A stretch of DNA of 64,000 nt from Pegoplata infirma (GCA_963921195.1 OY992540.1:61760844-61824843), one strand, 5' to 3'; counted from the stretch's first letter, positions 20,085 to 31,392 are shown. Translations and numbers: made by a program. The notes: generated by a model not told the origin, from the sequence alone.

Positions 20085-22540
20085 AACAAGTAGAAAAGTT
20101 AAATTCGACTTTTCCGAATCTATAAATACCCTTCACAATGCATTTTTTAAAGGATAGTACTTTTTTTAACGTGAAAAAATTAACAATTTTGATTAGCAAT
20201 ATTTTATTTTGAGTAAAAAACTCTTTTATTGTCACTTTAACAAAAAAAATTACTAATTTTTTTTGGAGTGTAAATTTTTTTTTTCGAGTGTAATGTTTTT
20301 TTAATGTAAAAATATTTCTGAGTGAATACACGTATGTATATTAAGGCTGTTCTTATTTTTTTATTTCGGATTTTTGTGTTGCACTGGGCAGAATTTTGTT
20401 CCTTTGTACTAAAAACTTAATAATAAAAAATTTGGAGTTAATCCGATAACTTTAAGTGGACGCGGAAACGACCTGAAGTTTGAAAAACGAATTACAAGGG
20501 GAAAAAATGACTTTTTACTCATTTTCTCAATTTTTTCGACATTTTAAGTTAACTTTGAATTCAAATGGTTACAGAATTGTGATGTGGAGTACATTGCCTT
20601 TGTAATAAGGCAATAAAAACTAAAATCGGTTAAAAATCAGCAAAGTTATTACAACTGCCCCAGGCAACTAGCGTGTGGCAGACCACTTGATCAAAGATTT
20701 CGAGTTCCATTTTTGAAATTGATTGAAATTATCTACTATAGCAACATTTTTTTATTCTTTAAGTCCCAATGTACTAAGGTGATAAGCGTTTCTCATATTG
20801 TGTTATGCTAACTGGTTTTAAATAAATGGTAAAAAGGTCTTAATTTTTCAACCCTGTTTTCAAATCTCCAATTTCAAATTTTTATTTTTTTTGGCAAATA
20901 AAATTTAAAAAATGGACCATTGGACTATAGGATTTTATTAAGCACATATAAGGGAATAAAAACTAAAAAAATTGTAGACATTCCTTTTTTCATTCGGCTA
21001 GTTTTTTTATTTTATTTCGGCGGATTTCGAGATAATAGTGATTTTGGTAACTATTTTAGCTTTTAGTTATTTTTTTTATTATGTTTTAACAAACCTCATA
21101 TGTTTTCTACCGAATTATTGCAGCATAATATAGAATACTTCAATTCCTTTTATAAGAGCGAAATTGAGACATGAAAAATTGACCCAATTAAAGGTCAAAG
21201 GTCAAATTTTAGAAGAATTTGAATTTTTAAAGATTAACAGATTTTTCGAGCGGATATTAATGAAACTGATTGATGTTATTTTAATATGTCTAAAAATTAA
21301 TAGTTTATTATTAAAATTCAGAACATTAACCCTTAAGTGCTGTTGGGGTATATATGACCCTATAAAATAATATACTTATATTTTCTCCATTAAATAAAAA
21401 AAACTATAGACCCCAATAGCACTTAAGGGTTAATTTTCTGAATTTTAATAATAAACCATTTACGTTTAATCATATTAAAACAACATCAAGGAGTCTCATT
21501 GATATCCGCTCAAAAAAATTGTTAATCTTTAAAAATTGAAATTTTTCTAAAATTTGACCTTTGACCTTTAATTGGGTCAATTTTTCTTGTCTCAATTCCG
21601 CTCTTATTAAAGGAATTGAACTATTCTATATTATGTTGCCTGGGGCAGTTGTAATAACTTGGCTGATTTTTAACCGATTTTAGTTTTTATTGCCTTATTA
21701 CAAAGGTAATGTACTCCACATCACAATTCTGTAACCATTTGAATTCAAAGTTAACTTAAAATGTCGAAAAAATTGAGAAAATGAGTAAAAAGTAATTTTT
21801 TCCCCTTGTAATTCGTTTTTCAAACTTCAGGTCGTTTCCGCGTCCACTTAAAGTTATCGGATTAACTCCAAATTTTATTTTTTTAAGTTTTTAGTATAAA
21901 GGAACAATAATTTGCCCAGTGCCAAGCAATTAAAACATTTGAAATTTTTCCCTTACTGTTAAGAACACCCTTAATGTATATACACAAAATAGTGTAATTT
22001 TTGTAAAAAAACAAAAAAAAATTTTTTGAGTGTAAAATTGTTTTTGAGTGTAAAATTTTTTTTGAGTGTAAAATTTTTTTCGAGTGTGATTTTTAAGATA
22101 CCAATGCTTTTAAAACTAAACAAGTTTAAAAAGCATTGCTTTAAAACTAAACAAGTTTGAAAAGCATTGTTAAGTTATCACCAATGCTTTTAAAACTTGT
22201 TTAACACGGGCATTTAAGATGAAACCAATCTGAAATTCAGGGTTTTACTTATAAATTTTAAACCACTAAACCGATTGAGCTGAAATTTAGTACCAAATAT
22301 ACCTGGGGTAAATGACAAACATACATGCCAAACTTCAGTTGCCTCTGTAAAGTCTTTCAAAAGTTAGCGTGTTTTCTACGGACAGACAGACAGACGGACG
22401 GACGGACATCGCTAGATCGTCTTAAAATCGATCGAGGATCATAAATATATATACTTTATAGGGTCCTCCAATATTTCGATGTGTTACAAACGGAATGACA
22501 AACTTATATATACCTTCTATCACTAGAGTGGAGGGTATAA
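20085..22540 (-). mobile_element. DINE-like element, variant A, with a nested foldback
   Basis: On the minus strand: a TATACCCTCCACTCTAGTGATAGA-type left end at 22540, the core, (GTCY)n at about 22415-22379, then TTTTACACTCAAAAA blocks and the 3' hairpin CTACTTGTT end at 20085. A foldback element at 20345-21970 interrupts it at a TTAA. Confidence 0.85.
20345..21970. mobile_element. Long foldback element with TTAA target duplication
   Basis: TTAA on both sides (20341-20344 and 21971-21974). Ends GGCTGTTCTTA and, inverted, GGGTGTTCTTA. Nearly the whole element is an inverted repeat: 20375-20668 pairs with about 21633-21925, and 21124-21340 pairs with about 21396-21632. The left arm has 455 extra bases (20669-21123). 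The centre contains TTAACCCTTAAGTGCTGTTG and its inverse. TTAA suits piggyBac-type insertion, but the end motif is not the common CCC form, so the class is uncertain. Confidence 0.75.
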
Positions 22541-22681
22541 GTACTTTCTTTAAGTTTATTTTCTTTGTTTTAAGTAAAACCACCATATATTAAGTTATAT
22601 TGAAATAAATTCCAAAAAAAAATGTTTACTTAAATTAATTATAGTGTTTACTTAATTTCAGTATAGTTATTTTTTTCAGTG
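22541..22681 (-). repeat. End fragment of the CACTGAAAAAAATAAC MITE family
   Basis: Read on the minus strand, the sequence from 22681 matches the left end of the MITE at 41622 (CACTGAAAAAAATAACTATA, AAGGTGGTTTTACTTAAAAC in related form, and so on). The DINE at 20085-22540 seems to have inserted into it. Confidence 0.6.
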
Positions 22682-22689
22682 TGAGTGTT

Positions 22690-24260
22690 GAGCACCAAAG
22701 AGCACTGATGATGGAAAATAAAGTGGTATTAATGAAATAGACAAGGCCGATAAAGTTTATAGAATTTCTTAGTTTTTATTTTAGGTTTTTCTTGGTTACC
22801 CAAAATACAACCTCTCACCCCATAGTTTTTTGTAAAATGTTAATATTGTTTATGCTACTAGTGATAGTTGTTGCCATCTTTATTACAGTATATACAGATA
22901 GTTAAAGAAGTTACAACAAAATAAGAGGCTGAAAGAAAAAAAAAATATAAAAAACAAAAAAATTGAAACCAGCCTCTTGTGTACAATGCAGTTATGCGCT
23001 GATTTGTGGAGCGTAAATAAAGACGCATTTAGATTGTAACATTTTGTGCAACACAACGAACTTTACTACTTTACACCATCCAGGACTCTTGTTTTGCTAG
23101 TGACCGACATTTCAAGTGGAAATGAGTAGAAAAATACTTTACTATTCCCTTACTTTTTTTTATTATTCTGTATTTAGGTTGCAAAATAAACGAGCAAACG
23201 AGAAACGAGCAAAAAAAAAACATACAAAAATTAAACAGAAAGATAGATGATGAAGCAAGAAAAATTATAAAAGAAAAATGTTGCTGTAGTCGGTCGTAGT
23301 GAAAAAAGAAAAACATGTTGTACCCCAGTGTTATTTTACTCTTCCTTGTTGCTGCTGTTGTTGTTGTTAGCAAATGCTTGAAATGATGGTTGCTTGGCAG
23401 CAATTTGATGAATGCTTAAGGATAGTTTGTCATTAATTGAAAGCATAACATTACATACAATTATATCCAGTCATGTACCATGATGAAACCATGATGTACC
23501 ATGATGTCCCGTGTTGACTTGTATATAAGTAGAAAATATATGATGATGCCCTATAATACAAGTATTATTATACAACATTTGTAGTTTTTGCTCCCTTTTT
23601 TTTCTTATCAGTTTTTTTTTATTATTTTTTTGGTCGGTTGTTTTACTTTAATATCATCACAGTTATCATCGTTATAATTATCATCATCATCATCATTGCC
23701 ATCAAAATCATCCGTACGTTGTTAGCAGCAGCATCAGTTACAAAATTGATGCATTTTAAATTTTTTTTTTCTATTTCTTATTCGTTGGTTACTTTTTGTT
23801 AAGAGTTTCTCATTAATACTAAAGTTTCTCATGGATACCAGAAGTTTTATTTTTTTTTTGGAAATTTAGTTTAGTAAGATATTGAAAAAGAAATATGCAA
23901 ATCAGGAATTAATAATCTAGCCAAATTCAACTTAAGTTTTAATTCTCAAGATAATCTGATATTTCTTTAAAATTTTAATTGATGCAGTAGATAAGAGGTT
24001 TCTGTCAATACTGAGAAGAAAATACTTGTATTTTTTTGAAAGTATCAAGCACAAATGTTTAAAGCTTCCAATGGTGTATCTTTTTAAGCATTCAGAAAGG
24101 TAAAATATTTGGGAACACAATCTAAACACATTTTGAAGAAAAGCTATATCGTGTACTTCAGATTATCTATCAGTACCGGATAGCTTTTATGAAGATATAA
24201 AGTCTGGAAGCAGCTAATCAGACTAATTTTACTAAATTGAAGATCGATAGTTCTGATACT
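22690..24260. other. Apparently unique non-coding stretch
   Basis: It contains a CTG/GTT run at about 23346-23370 and an (ATC)n run at about 23652-23712. A 110-codon minus-strand frame (23403-23071) is largely T-, F- and S-rich low-complexity sequence, and I do not regard it as a gene. It could be intron or intergenic host DNA. Confidence 0.5.
23652..23712 (+). repeat. (ATC)n-rich microsatellite
   Basis: Repeated ATC triplets with interruptions, including ATCATCATCATCATT. Confidence 0.8.
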
Positions 24261-24269
24261 ATTGGTGCC

Positions 24270-25690
24270 AGGCCCCACACTGGGCGTCTTTTTTTAAATT
24301 GAATTATTACTCAGGGGACGCCTCCTATAAGGTATGAGAAGGGGAAAGAGGGTGTAGTGTTTGTGAATATTTGATTTAAGTTTTTAAAAGTTATTAATGG
24401 TAGATAATACCTCTGCGGGTGGTTTTTCACACACAAATTGTTTGTTTAAAACGAATTATCTCTCTCTTATGCGTTGTGCGAAACACAGTACAATTAACAA
24501 CTATCTAGTGTAATCAAACAAATACTCGGCCCTGAGGAATACTTACACTTATTTCAGATGACCACTTCCCATGATATTATCGATAGCAAAGTGTCACACC
24601 ATCTACATCCCGACGATGCTTCAATGAATCAATAAATTTGGAAACACTACTATAACTTATAGGCTTCACCGCCCTCCCCTAAACACGGTTAAAAAGTTTC
24701 AGTTTAGACTCTGAAGACCCTGCCTATATATGGAAGTTGTATTACATTTCCGGCCGATTATAGATGGTAGAAATAGTTAGAAGATCGGATGCCTTGAAGT
24801 AAACCATGCACCGTTTCTGAAAACCAAGACACTTAAATTTAAACATTCAAATCGACCTTGTTAGCTTGAACGCACTAGGAGATTTAAGTAAGGTCTTGGT
24901 TGAGTGTGTCATTCATATTTTGCAGCATGCCCCCAATTACCACAGGGATTGGCCTGGGATCGATAGAAAATTAACGACAGATCTTGCTGTCATCTGTAGT
25001 ATTAAAGGTTTGACTAAGAAGGCCACTAATGAAAATAAATATTATGTTAAAAGGAAGAACAGAACCTGGCGGTTCCTCTGAATTAAGCTGAAACTCGTTT
25101 GATAAGATCCCATCTAAAATAGCACGTATAGCGAGTCCCTAAGAAAACTCGTTATAAATTCAGTAATGTCATTACCGACACCAAAAGCAGTTAACCACGA
25201 GTTCCTCGCCTTAAAAATATCCAGAGCAACCTTTTACTTTCACCAAAATGGTGGGAGAATCATTCTCTGATTGGTATTTGGATGATAGGTACTCCGCAAA
25301 TACTGTCAAGCTATTTGCGAAAGAGCAACAGTTTTTCAAACGGAAGTTACGTGGACTTGTCCGTATGGTGACATGCAATGACAAGACCAATTAACTACAC
25401 CTTAGAAGATGAGACTATTGTAGACTTTCTGTCCTAGTAATGCAGAACTATAATGCTTTTTAACCAATCGGTAAGAATCCACAGGATCTTTAAATTATGA
25501 AGATTAGAAAATTTCGAGTAGCCAAACTCATACCAATACCCATGGGCCAGCTTCTAATGAAATGATAGTAAAATCCCTCTTTATATTCAGAGAGATGCCC
25601 ACAACTTCTTCAGAACAACTTTTTCCGCTTCACTCCTGCCATTTTTAACAGTAGTATTCTGTCATTGATTTTAAGAGGCACGATGAAACA
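24270..25690 (+). other. GC-richer degraded region, possible LINE remains
   Basis: Base composition rises well above the neighbours. Stop-ridden plus-strand reading near 25340-25450 gives fragments such as VTCNDKTN and DYCRL, loosely like the zinc-finger-type end of RNase H LINEs. A 71-codon open frame at 24866-25081 has no motif I can name. The assignment is weak. Confidence 0.25.
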
Positions 25691-25703
25691 CTTTAGGTTA
25701 GTT

Positions 25704-25742
25704 AAGTTAGGGTTGGTAAGCACTGCTTACCTTCCCTAACTT
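25704..25742. other. Hairpin 1 of a tandem pair
   Basis: Arms 25704-25722 and 25724-25742 (19 nt each, 17 paired, one-base loop); core GGTAAGCA-c-TGCTTACC. Confidence 0.8.
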
Positions 25743-25745
25743 AAA

Positions 25746-25788
25746 CGATATGCAGGTGCCTGCTTACTAAGCAGGCACCTGCATATCG
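25746..25788. other. Hairpin 2 of a tandem pair (perfect 21-bp arms)
   Basis: Arms 25746-25766 and 25768-25788 pair perfectly around one base; the arm contains GCAGGTGCCTGCTTA. Only three bases separate it from hairpin 1. Confidence 0.9.
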
Positions 25789-26420
25789 GTTAGCTCACGA
25801 GGGTCCGTCGATCAAAGTTTTCTCGATGTGTTACCTTTAAAAGAAAGGAAAGAAAAGATGAGAAGAGAAGAGGAGATGATGAGAAGAGGAGATGAAGAAA
25901 GAAATCTAAAGTGGACTCACTGGGATCGAAAGTGAATCGCTCGGAGTCCCGAATGCGACCATATGAGCGCCACACCATCCTCGTCTTAGATCACCTGGGT
26001 TCACGTCGCCTTCTGTCGTTGGCGATCTGATATAGTGAAGTCTCACTCCGCTGCTTACTCGCGTTGAGCGGGATGTCAGGCGTTTGATCGATACCGTATT
26101 CATCGGCAACACACTCGGACATCCATTTTGGTGTCATCAGTGAAAACCTCAAGAGTCTCCTCAGGAGTGACGAGACCTTCCGTCCATTCGAACCTGTTCG
26201 TAATCCTTGCTTAAAACACGGGTTCGAACAAGAGTATTGCGGTGCAATGCTCAATATTCATTGCGGCACCGTGACGCCTCAGAATTCTCGCATATCCGCA
26301 TGGTCTGTACGTTAATGCGTTTATAGCCGAAAGCCTAGTGGCAGTGAAGCATTGCGATCAGACCTTTCGCCAGAGTGGTACGAAGTGCGCCAACGCACTT
26401 GTCTTAAAGGGCTCGTTACT
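25789..26420 (-). pseudogene. Degraded LINE 3' part with RNase H-like signature
   Basis: Reading on the minus strand from about 26400 with several frame changes gives ALAHFVPLWRK, then CGYARILRRHG, then FEWTEGLVTPEETLEVFTDD followed by TKMDVRV. The last is close to the start of RNase H domains in LINEs (EVFTDGSK). Stops and frame changes follow at once. Downstream is a pyrimidine-rich tract (CTTCTTCATCTCCTCTTCTC on the minus strand, about 25900-25845) and then the hairpin pair. It is probably the end of the same LINE as 26750-27330, of an RNase H-bearing clade such as LOA, I or R1. It is not functional. Confidence 0.5.
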
Positions 26421-26749
26421 CTACTAGTAACGCAACAAAGGTAGCAGAATCAAATCAGTTGTTCGTTTCTGTTAAGTGGCTATACACGTAAACGATTACT
26501 GAACAATGTAACATCTTACATGAAAATCTAATGCGTTTTGATTGTTGCATAAGAAAAATCTAGCGAGACTTGTTACTTGATTATTTTACCAGTTGACTAT
26601 CGAACCCTTAAGGATCCTATTGAATTGAATTCTCCGCCGTACTCACCGGACGGATTCTAACTACATAAGTATGTGAATGACGAACGTATTACAGCAGCAG
26701 AGGGCAGCATTTGCCTTTGCCACTCATGTTCCGTACTAGCTTATTTGCC
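26421..26749. other. Segment between two LINE remnants, nothing recognised
   Basis: A short stretch with CTCGTTACTCTACTAGTAACG-like imperfect palindrome nearby (about 26410-26432). No clear coding signal. Confidence 0.3.
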
Positions 26750-27330
26750 TAGAATGATTTCTAGATACTTAGCACCATCGGTCACCATGAGTTCTATACC
26801 CCCTAATTTCGGCGGGCTGAACTTGGGAATCTTATTCCTGTTGAAAAATTGATCTATATTATTTTTGCTGCATTTAACCCCATACCGCTTTCTGAAAACC
26901 ATTCAGATAAAAGTCCAACGAATATGCCAGATGTTCATTTGACGGGTAGGGTATTTATAGTAAGGTTCAACAGAAGCTGAGAACTACGAACTGAAGGTCA
27001 GGAATGATCACAATTTCCAGGGTCTCAAGGAGAAACGAAGAAAGAGTGTTCAGCCTATAGTCATTTGGTTTTATATGGGATGTCTTACCTCCCTTTGGGA
27101 AAAAAACCAACTCACATGTGGTCCTTCTTCTTGAAATGCAAGATCATATAAGGCAGGTGAGGTTAGCTGAGAAAGTGCGTATTCATAAGTTCGTCAAGGG
27201 ACTCCTTGGCGCTAGCAAACGAAGCTTTCGAAAGGATCTTGTCTAGGGGACTGGTCTTTAAAACACTTTTGGTTGTAAAGGCGTTGCAAGAGGTTTTCCT
27301 GCTATTTCAAAACAAATGATTTCATTTCAA
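26750..27330 (-). pseudogene. Degraded LINE reverse transcriptase fragment
   Basis: Minus-strand reading from about 27300 gives LDKILSKASFASAKESLDEL, then LPYMI, FFPKGGKTSHIKPNDYR with LSSFLLETLE, and after a large deletion IPKFSPPKLGGIELMVTDGA followed by KYL. These match the order of the RT region (PKxGK..., ...DYRPIS-LSSFLLKTLE, then GG...LMV.D.AKYLG). The catalytic F(A/V)DD block is missing. Several stops and frameshifts; non-functional. It is likely continuous with 25789-26420. Confidence 0.55.
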
Positions 27331-28607
27331 TTCAATCATCTAATTTCCTATTCCACTTCAAAACAGTTTAAATTAAACAGTTAAAAAAACTGTACTAGTT
27401 CGTTGAAATAATGAATTTTAAATATGTTTCGTGCCACTTATAACTTCATACATTTTCAAAAAATTTTTAAATGTTAATTTAGCACTTTTTCTGTAGTACA
27501 ATTTTCAACTCTTTTTTTTTCTATTGTATAAACTACAAACTACACTTGAACTATTGCTGTTGCTAGTAAAATTTTTTTTTCATTTTTATAAATCGTTAAT
27601 TTTAGTTTTTTTTTTATTGTTGTATTACTTTGAAGCAATTGCTATTTAACTCTAGTATATGATTACATGTTTTATGGGTTGCAAAAAAAAAATTCATTTG
27701 CACACAAAAGTACTCGACATTTTTATCATAAATTATAACTGACTTTTTTCAATTTTTTTTCGTTTCTGAAATTGTTAAAATTGTTGAAATGTTGTAAGCG
27801 TGTAGATTTTATAGTTTTTCATTTTTTATACTTTATTATCACCATAAGGCAAAATATATATTTACTATGTAACACATTTCATTTTCTAAAGCTGCCTGTC
27901 GAGATTTATTTGTTGTTTTTATGCCACTGAAAAATGGAGTATGTGTATTCATACAGATCTGAACATGTTTGATTCGATTGGATTAGACTTTGGAGTTGAA
28001 AATGTGATTTGATATTTGGAATTTCTTGTCAAAGTAAGACCAAAACTTTTAATATTAATAATGTGGTTGGAAGTTTTTAAAAAGGTAATTGGCCAAGAAA
28101 TTTTGTTCGTAAATTACAACTTTGTGGTTGTAATGTAATTCGAGGGTTAGATGTACATGAATATTAGTTTATCATTCACATATGTACGTTCACAAATCAA
28201 TTGCATTTCCACCATATTTTCTGTATTTCTCCAATTTTTTTTTTTTTTTCATTTATAACATTGCATGGCTGATTTTATTTTGGGTGTATGTAGGTACAGC
28301 TGTGTTCAAGGATATGGCACCGCTTTGAACTTTTCGATCTTATACAATTTTTCAAATTAGGGAAAATATTAATTTGTTTCCTGAAAAATCATAAATATCT
28401 AAAATTTTTGTTTTTTAACATAAAATTATCACTAAATATCCATAGAGGACATCTTCTTTAAAAGCAATATATTGCTTCAAGTGATTAAAAATACATAGTA
28501 CATTCAGAAAATGTTGTATCATTAAAATGTTAGATTTTAAAGCCACGCCCACTTGGGCGACGTGATTCTAAGGTTAAGACCTGAAATTTCGTTTTATATA
28601 TCACTTC
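27331..28607. other. Apparently unique AT-rich stretch
   Basis: No gene seen. ACAGCTGTGTTCAAGGATAT at about 28296 resembles a Tc1-type inverted-repeat start, but no partner end was found. Confidence 0.45.
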
Positions 28608-29367
28608 ACACAAAAATAAAAATTGCCAATGAACAAAATTCATAGTATTTATGAACAAATTCATAAAAAATTATTAACTTTTTCATAATACAATGATATA
28701 AAGTTTATTCCAGTTCGAGGCAAATTTCCCCATTATAAATAAAGATAACAAGTACTTACGTATTTTCATAATACTTCTGAACTTTTACATAGTATTTCTA
28801 AATAAATCATAAAAATTTATTAACTTTTTCGTAATACTTTTGAACTTTTACACAGTATTTCTGAATTAATCATAATATGCCTAATTTAAGAAATATTTAA
28901 ATTTTTTTTCACAAATACTATGAAAAAGTTCAAAAATTTAATGAAAAAGTTCATAAATTTTTATGAATTTGTTCATGAATACTACACTCAAAAATTTATG
29001 TCATTAACTGTTTCAAGTTTATTTAAAAAGTTTTACGTTTAGTCGTTTTTAAAAGAAAGAACATTTGTTTGATGTTCAATTTTTATTAATGACTACTTCT
29101 GTCCTTTGTTTCAAAAATAACACACTAAAAAATAAAGACATTCATTAACATTTAATTTTTAAAGTCATTTATTTTTATTCTGTAAGTAAAAACTACTGAT
29201 TAGTTTTTAAATTTTTAAGTATTTGTGTAAGTATTTTTTTTTTAATTGTTGGTATTTTTTAATGAGTTATCATTAGTTTTTACCTAAACAAGTAGGTTAT
29301 TTTTTTGTAGAAAAAAAAAAATCAGAAAATTATTTATAGAAATATAAATACATGTTTGTATCAAGTG

Positions 29368-29422
29368 ACTTTGGCACGATGGGTAGAGTGCCTGGCCGGA
29401 ATATATTTGATAGTGAGATCGA
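29368..29422 (+). other. tRNA-like sequence inside the MITE
   Basis: TTGGCACGATGGGTAGAGTG (A-box-like) and GTGAGATCGATTCCCC (B-box-like) are spaced as in a tRNA. No full cloverleaf or acceptor stem is evident. Confidence 0.45.
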
Positions 29423-29699
29423 TTCCCCAAAATTTTATTAAAAAATTTTTAAAAAATATTTCAATAGAAAATTGTAGGGCTGTCAATCCCGAAATCCCGA
29501 ATCCCGAAATCCCGGGATTTTTGTCATAATATGAATCCCGAATCCCGGGATTTTTAAGCTTAACTCCCGGGATTTTTGAAACATTAAAAATGTATGAGAA
29601 TTTATTTTTAAAAATACAACTTTGTTCAATTATTGTTACATTTACATCAACAAATTAAAACTAAAACTTTTTTTGAATTTTCAACGTAGCTGGTCACGA

Positions 29700-29790
29700 A
29701 TTTTGCTGAGCTGAGAATTCTATCCAGGCTTGCTGAATAATAGTCCAACGCACTAACCATTCAGACACAGTCACGGAGCCCTTTGACCAA
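29700..29790 (-). other. Degraded tRNA-like (SINE-like) sequence
   Basis: Minus strand: GGCTCCGTGACTGTGTCTGA, then ATGGTTAGTGCG, resembling a tRNA 5' half with A box. The B-box position reads GGATAGAATTCTC, too damaged to function. Confidence 0.4.
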
Positions 29791-30235
29791 AGTTGGCAGA
29801 TTTTGGCGAAATTTTCTAAAAAACCAAAACATTGATCAAAGAGCGCTACGGGTAAATTTAATCCGACTGGCCTCAAATTTTTTGGTCTAGGAGAAAAAAA
29901 ATTTTCCGGAACGTTCAAAATTGGATGAAAAACTTTTTTTATACAAAAAAATGCAAGTCTAATGTATTATATTATTACATTTCCCCTTTAAATGTTTTTA
30001 TTATTTTAAATTTTCTTTAAATTAGTTTTAAAATTATACAGTGCAACACCAAAATCAGAATGGGATGAAACCAAAAGCAAATAAAAGTTGTCATTTTCCA
30101 TAACAAACCCCTTAAGGTTTTTTTCAGTTCATTGCTAAATATTTAATATTAATAATTACTTGAAAACTGCATAAGTGGCGTATACTTAATATTTTAATTA
30201 CCTTTAAATAACAATAAGAATAATTAGAAATCATT

Positions 30236-30352
30236 TTTTTTAATAATTTCGTTGTAGCGAAATCGACCCAAAGGTTTTCGTTGGAATCAAACCCACGACT
30301 CCCTGCTTAATAGGCTAGCACGCTACCAACTAACACACAGTAGCCCCTTAAT
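30236..30352 (-). mobile_element. tRNA-derived SINE head, second copy
   Basis: Minus strand: GTTAGTTGGTAGCGTGCTAG, then GTGGGTTTGATTCC (B box with one change) and TCGATTTCGCTACAACGA, matching the SINE at 5689-5924 over about 110 bases. The distal body and tail are absent. Confidence 0.7.
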
Positions 30353-30779
30353 ATGCACAATAAAATTGAAACATAAAGAGTCTACTATTTTTTTACTTTT
30401 ATAATCAAAGAAATTTAATCCCAAAAAATCCCGGAATCCCGAAAAATCCCGGGATCCCGAAAAATCCCGTGATCCCGAAAAATCCCGGGATTTTAAAAAA
30501 CCGATCCCGTTTGACAGTCCTAGAAAATTGTAAAAAATAGCCTACGAAATCATTAATTTTTAATGTTTTTGTAAGTTATTTTTTGGAATTTGTTGGTAAA
30601 AATAACAGAACTATCGTCAATTGTTAATATTTTTGTAGGTTATTTTTTGTCGAATTTGTTAGTAAAAAAGAATAAAAAAAACTTAATTTTTTAATGTTTA
30701 ATATTATTTCATTTGTTTTTGCCTACAAAATATTTTGAGTGTATGAACTTCGTTTATTATCAATTTTTTTTTCTGTGTT

Positions 30780-30988
30780 ATGCTATTTCTTTGACCAGCA
30801 CTGCATGTTTGAAATTTGGCAGGATGCAGCATCACCATCAGTAACATTATTGCTTATTTAACAATTTGATTAATGAATTTTTATGGTAACCACCCTCGTG
30901 CTTAACACTAGTGAAGTGTAGTGGTTGTAGTAGTTTTTGGTTTTTATATATTTCCATCAAGTTTTATTATAAAATTTTGTGAATCTTT
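30780..30988. other. Short spacer, no feature seen
   Basis: Mixed-composition sequence without repeats I recognise. Confidence 0.4.
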
Positions 30989-31391
30989 TTTTATACCCAC
31001 TACTCCGTGTTAGGGGGTATATTTTGGACTACTATTTAGTTTGTAACTGGTGGAAATATGGTCTGGGTATTTAAAAAAATACGTTTTCATGATCCTAATG
31101 GGATTTTAAGACGATACTCCGATAGCACTACTGAACATTTTGAAAAAAAAAAAAACTTGATGCGACTGGGTTGCGACCTTACACAGTTAATTGCAATTGT
31201 TGTAGTGATCAGAAATCTGTTCTCCAAGCTTTTCAAAAACATCAGATTTTTGAGAAAATTGAGGTCAAAGTTCAAAAAAATCGCCGTTTTGGGCATTTTT
31301 GACAACTCATAGACTCATAAATTTCTTATCTCCCAGCTCCGGAGAAGATAAAAAATTTTCTTGAAAACATAAAAGTCCTAATATCTTAAAT
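30989..31391 (+). mobile_element. DINE-like 5' part, variant D
   Basis: TTTTTATACCCACTACTCCG, then GTTAGGGGGTATATTTTGGAC, repeats the TATACCC ... GGGTATA layout and the following GATCCTAATGGGATTTTAAG core-like phrase, without a (GTCY)n. The 3' part is not identified. Overlapping open frames on both strands (31058-31312) are artefacts. Confidence 0.5.
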
Positions 31392-31392
31392 A

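Larger units (their letters stand above)
29475..30522. mobile_element. hAT-type non-autonomous element with ATCCCGGGAT repeats
   Basis: Ends TAGGGCTGTCAA and, inverted, TAGGACTGTCAA. A perfect 8-bp duplication GAAAATTG flanks it (29467-29474 and 30523-30530). Both subterminal zones are arrays of the palindromic word AAATCCCGGGATTT. Inside are a SINE head (30236-30352) and a tRNA-like piece (29700-29790). Confidence 0.9.
28985..30741 (+). mobile_element. TA-target MITE (CACTCAAAAATT family), second level of the nest
   Basis: Left CACTCAAAAATTTATGTCA, right (minus strand) CACTCAAAATATTTTGTAGG, TA on both sides. It is collinear with the MITE at 14276-15051 and is interrupted by a hAT-type element at 29475-30522. 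Confidence 0.85.
28608..30779. mobile_element. Outer MITE of a four-level nest
   Basis: Left ACACAAAAATAAAAATTG and right (minus strand) ACACAGAAAAAAAAATTG. Both are followed inward by GTTCATAGTATT(C/T)ATGAAC-like and AACAAATTCATAAAAA phrases, so inverted repeats are about 85 bp long. Without the inner elements it is about 415 bp. It is interrupted at a TA (28983-28984). Confidence 0.7.

Noticed and set aside
23071..23403. 110-codon minus-strand frame with a T-rich start and hydrophobic middle
   Set aside because: The hydrophobic part is F/S/L low-complexity sequence from A-rich DNA; no exon signals or recognisable family, although a short membrane-like segment is seen.
25906..26254. Two minus-strand frames of 68 and 87 codons in a GC-rich part
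   Set aside because: They are out of frame with the LINE-like words (EVFTDDTK) seen in the same DNA, so they are shadows of the degraded LINE.
28296..28320. Tc1-type inverted repeat start (ACAGCTGTGTTCAAGGATAT)
   Set aside because: No partner end or TA-bounded unit could be found nearby.
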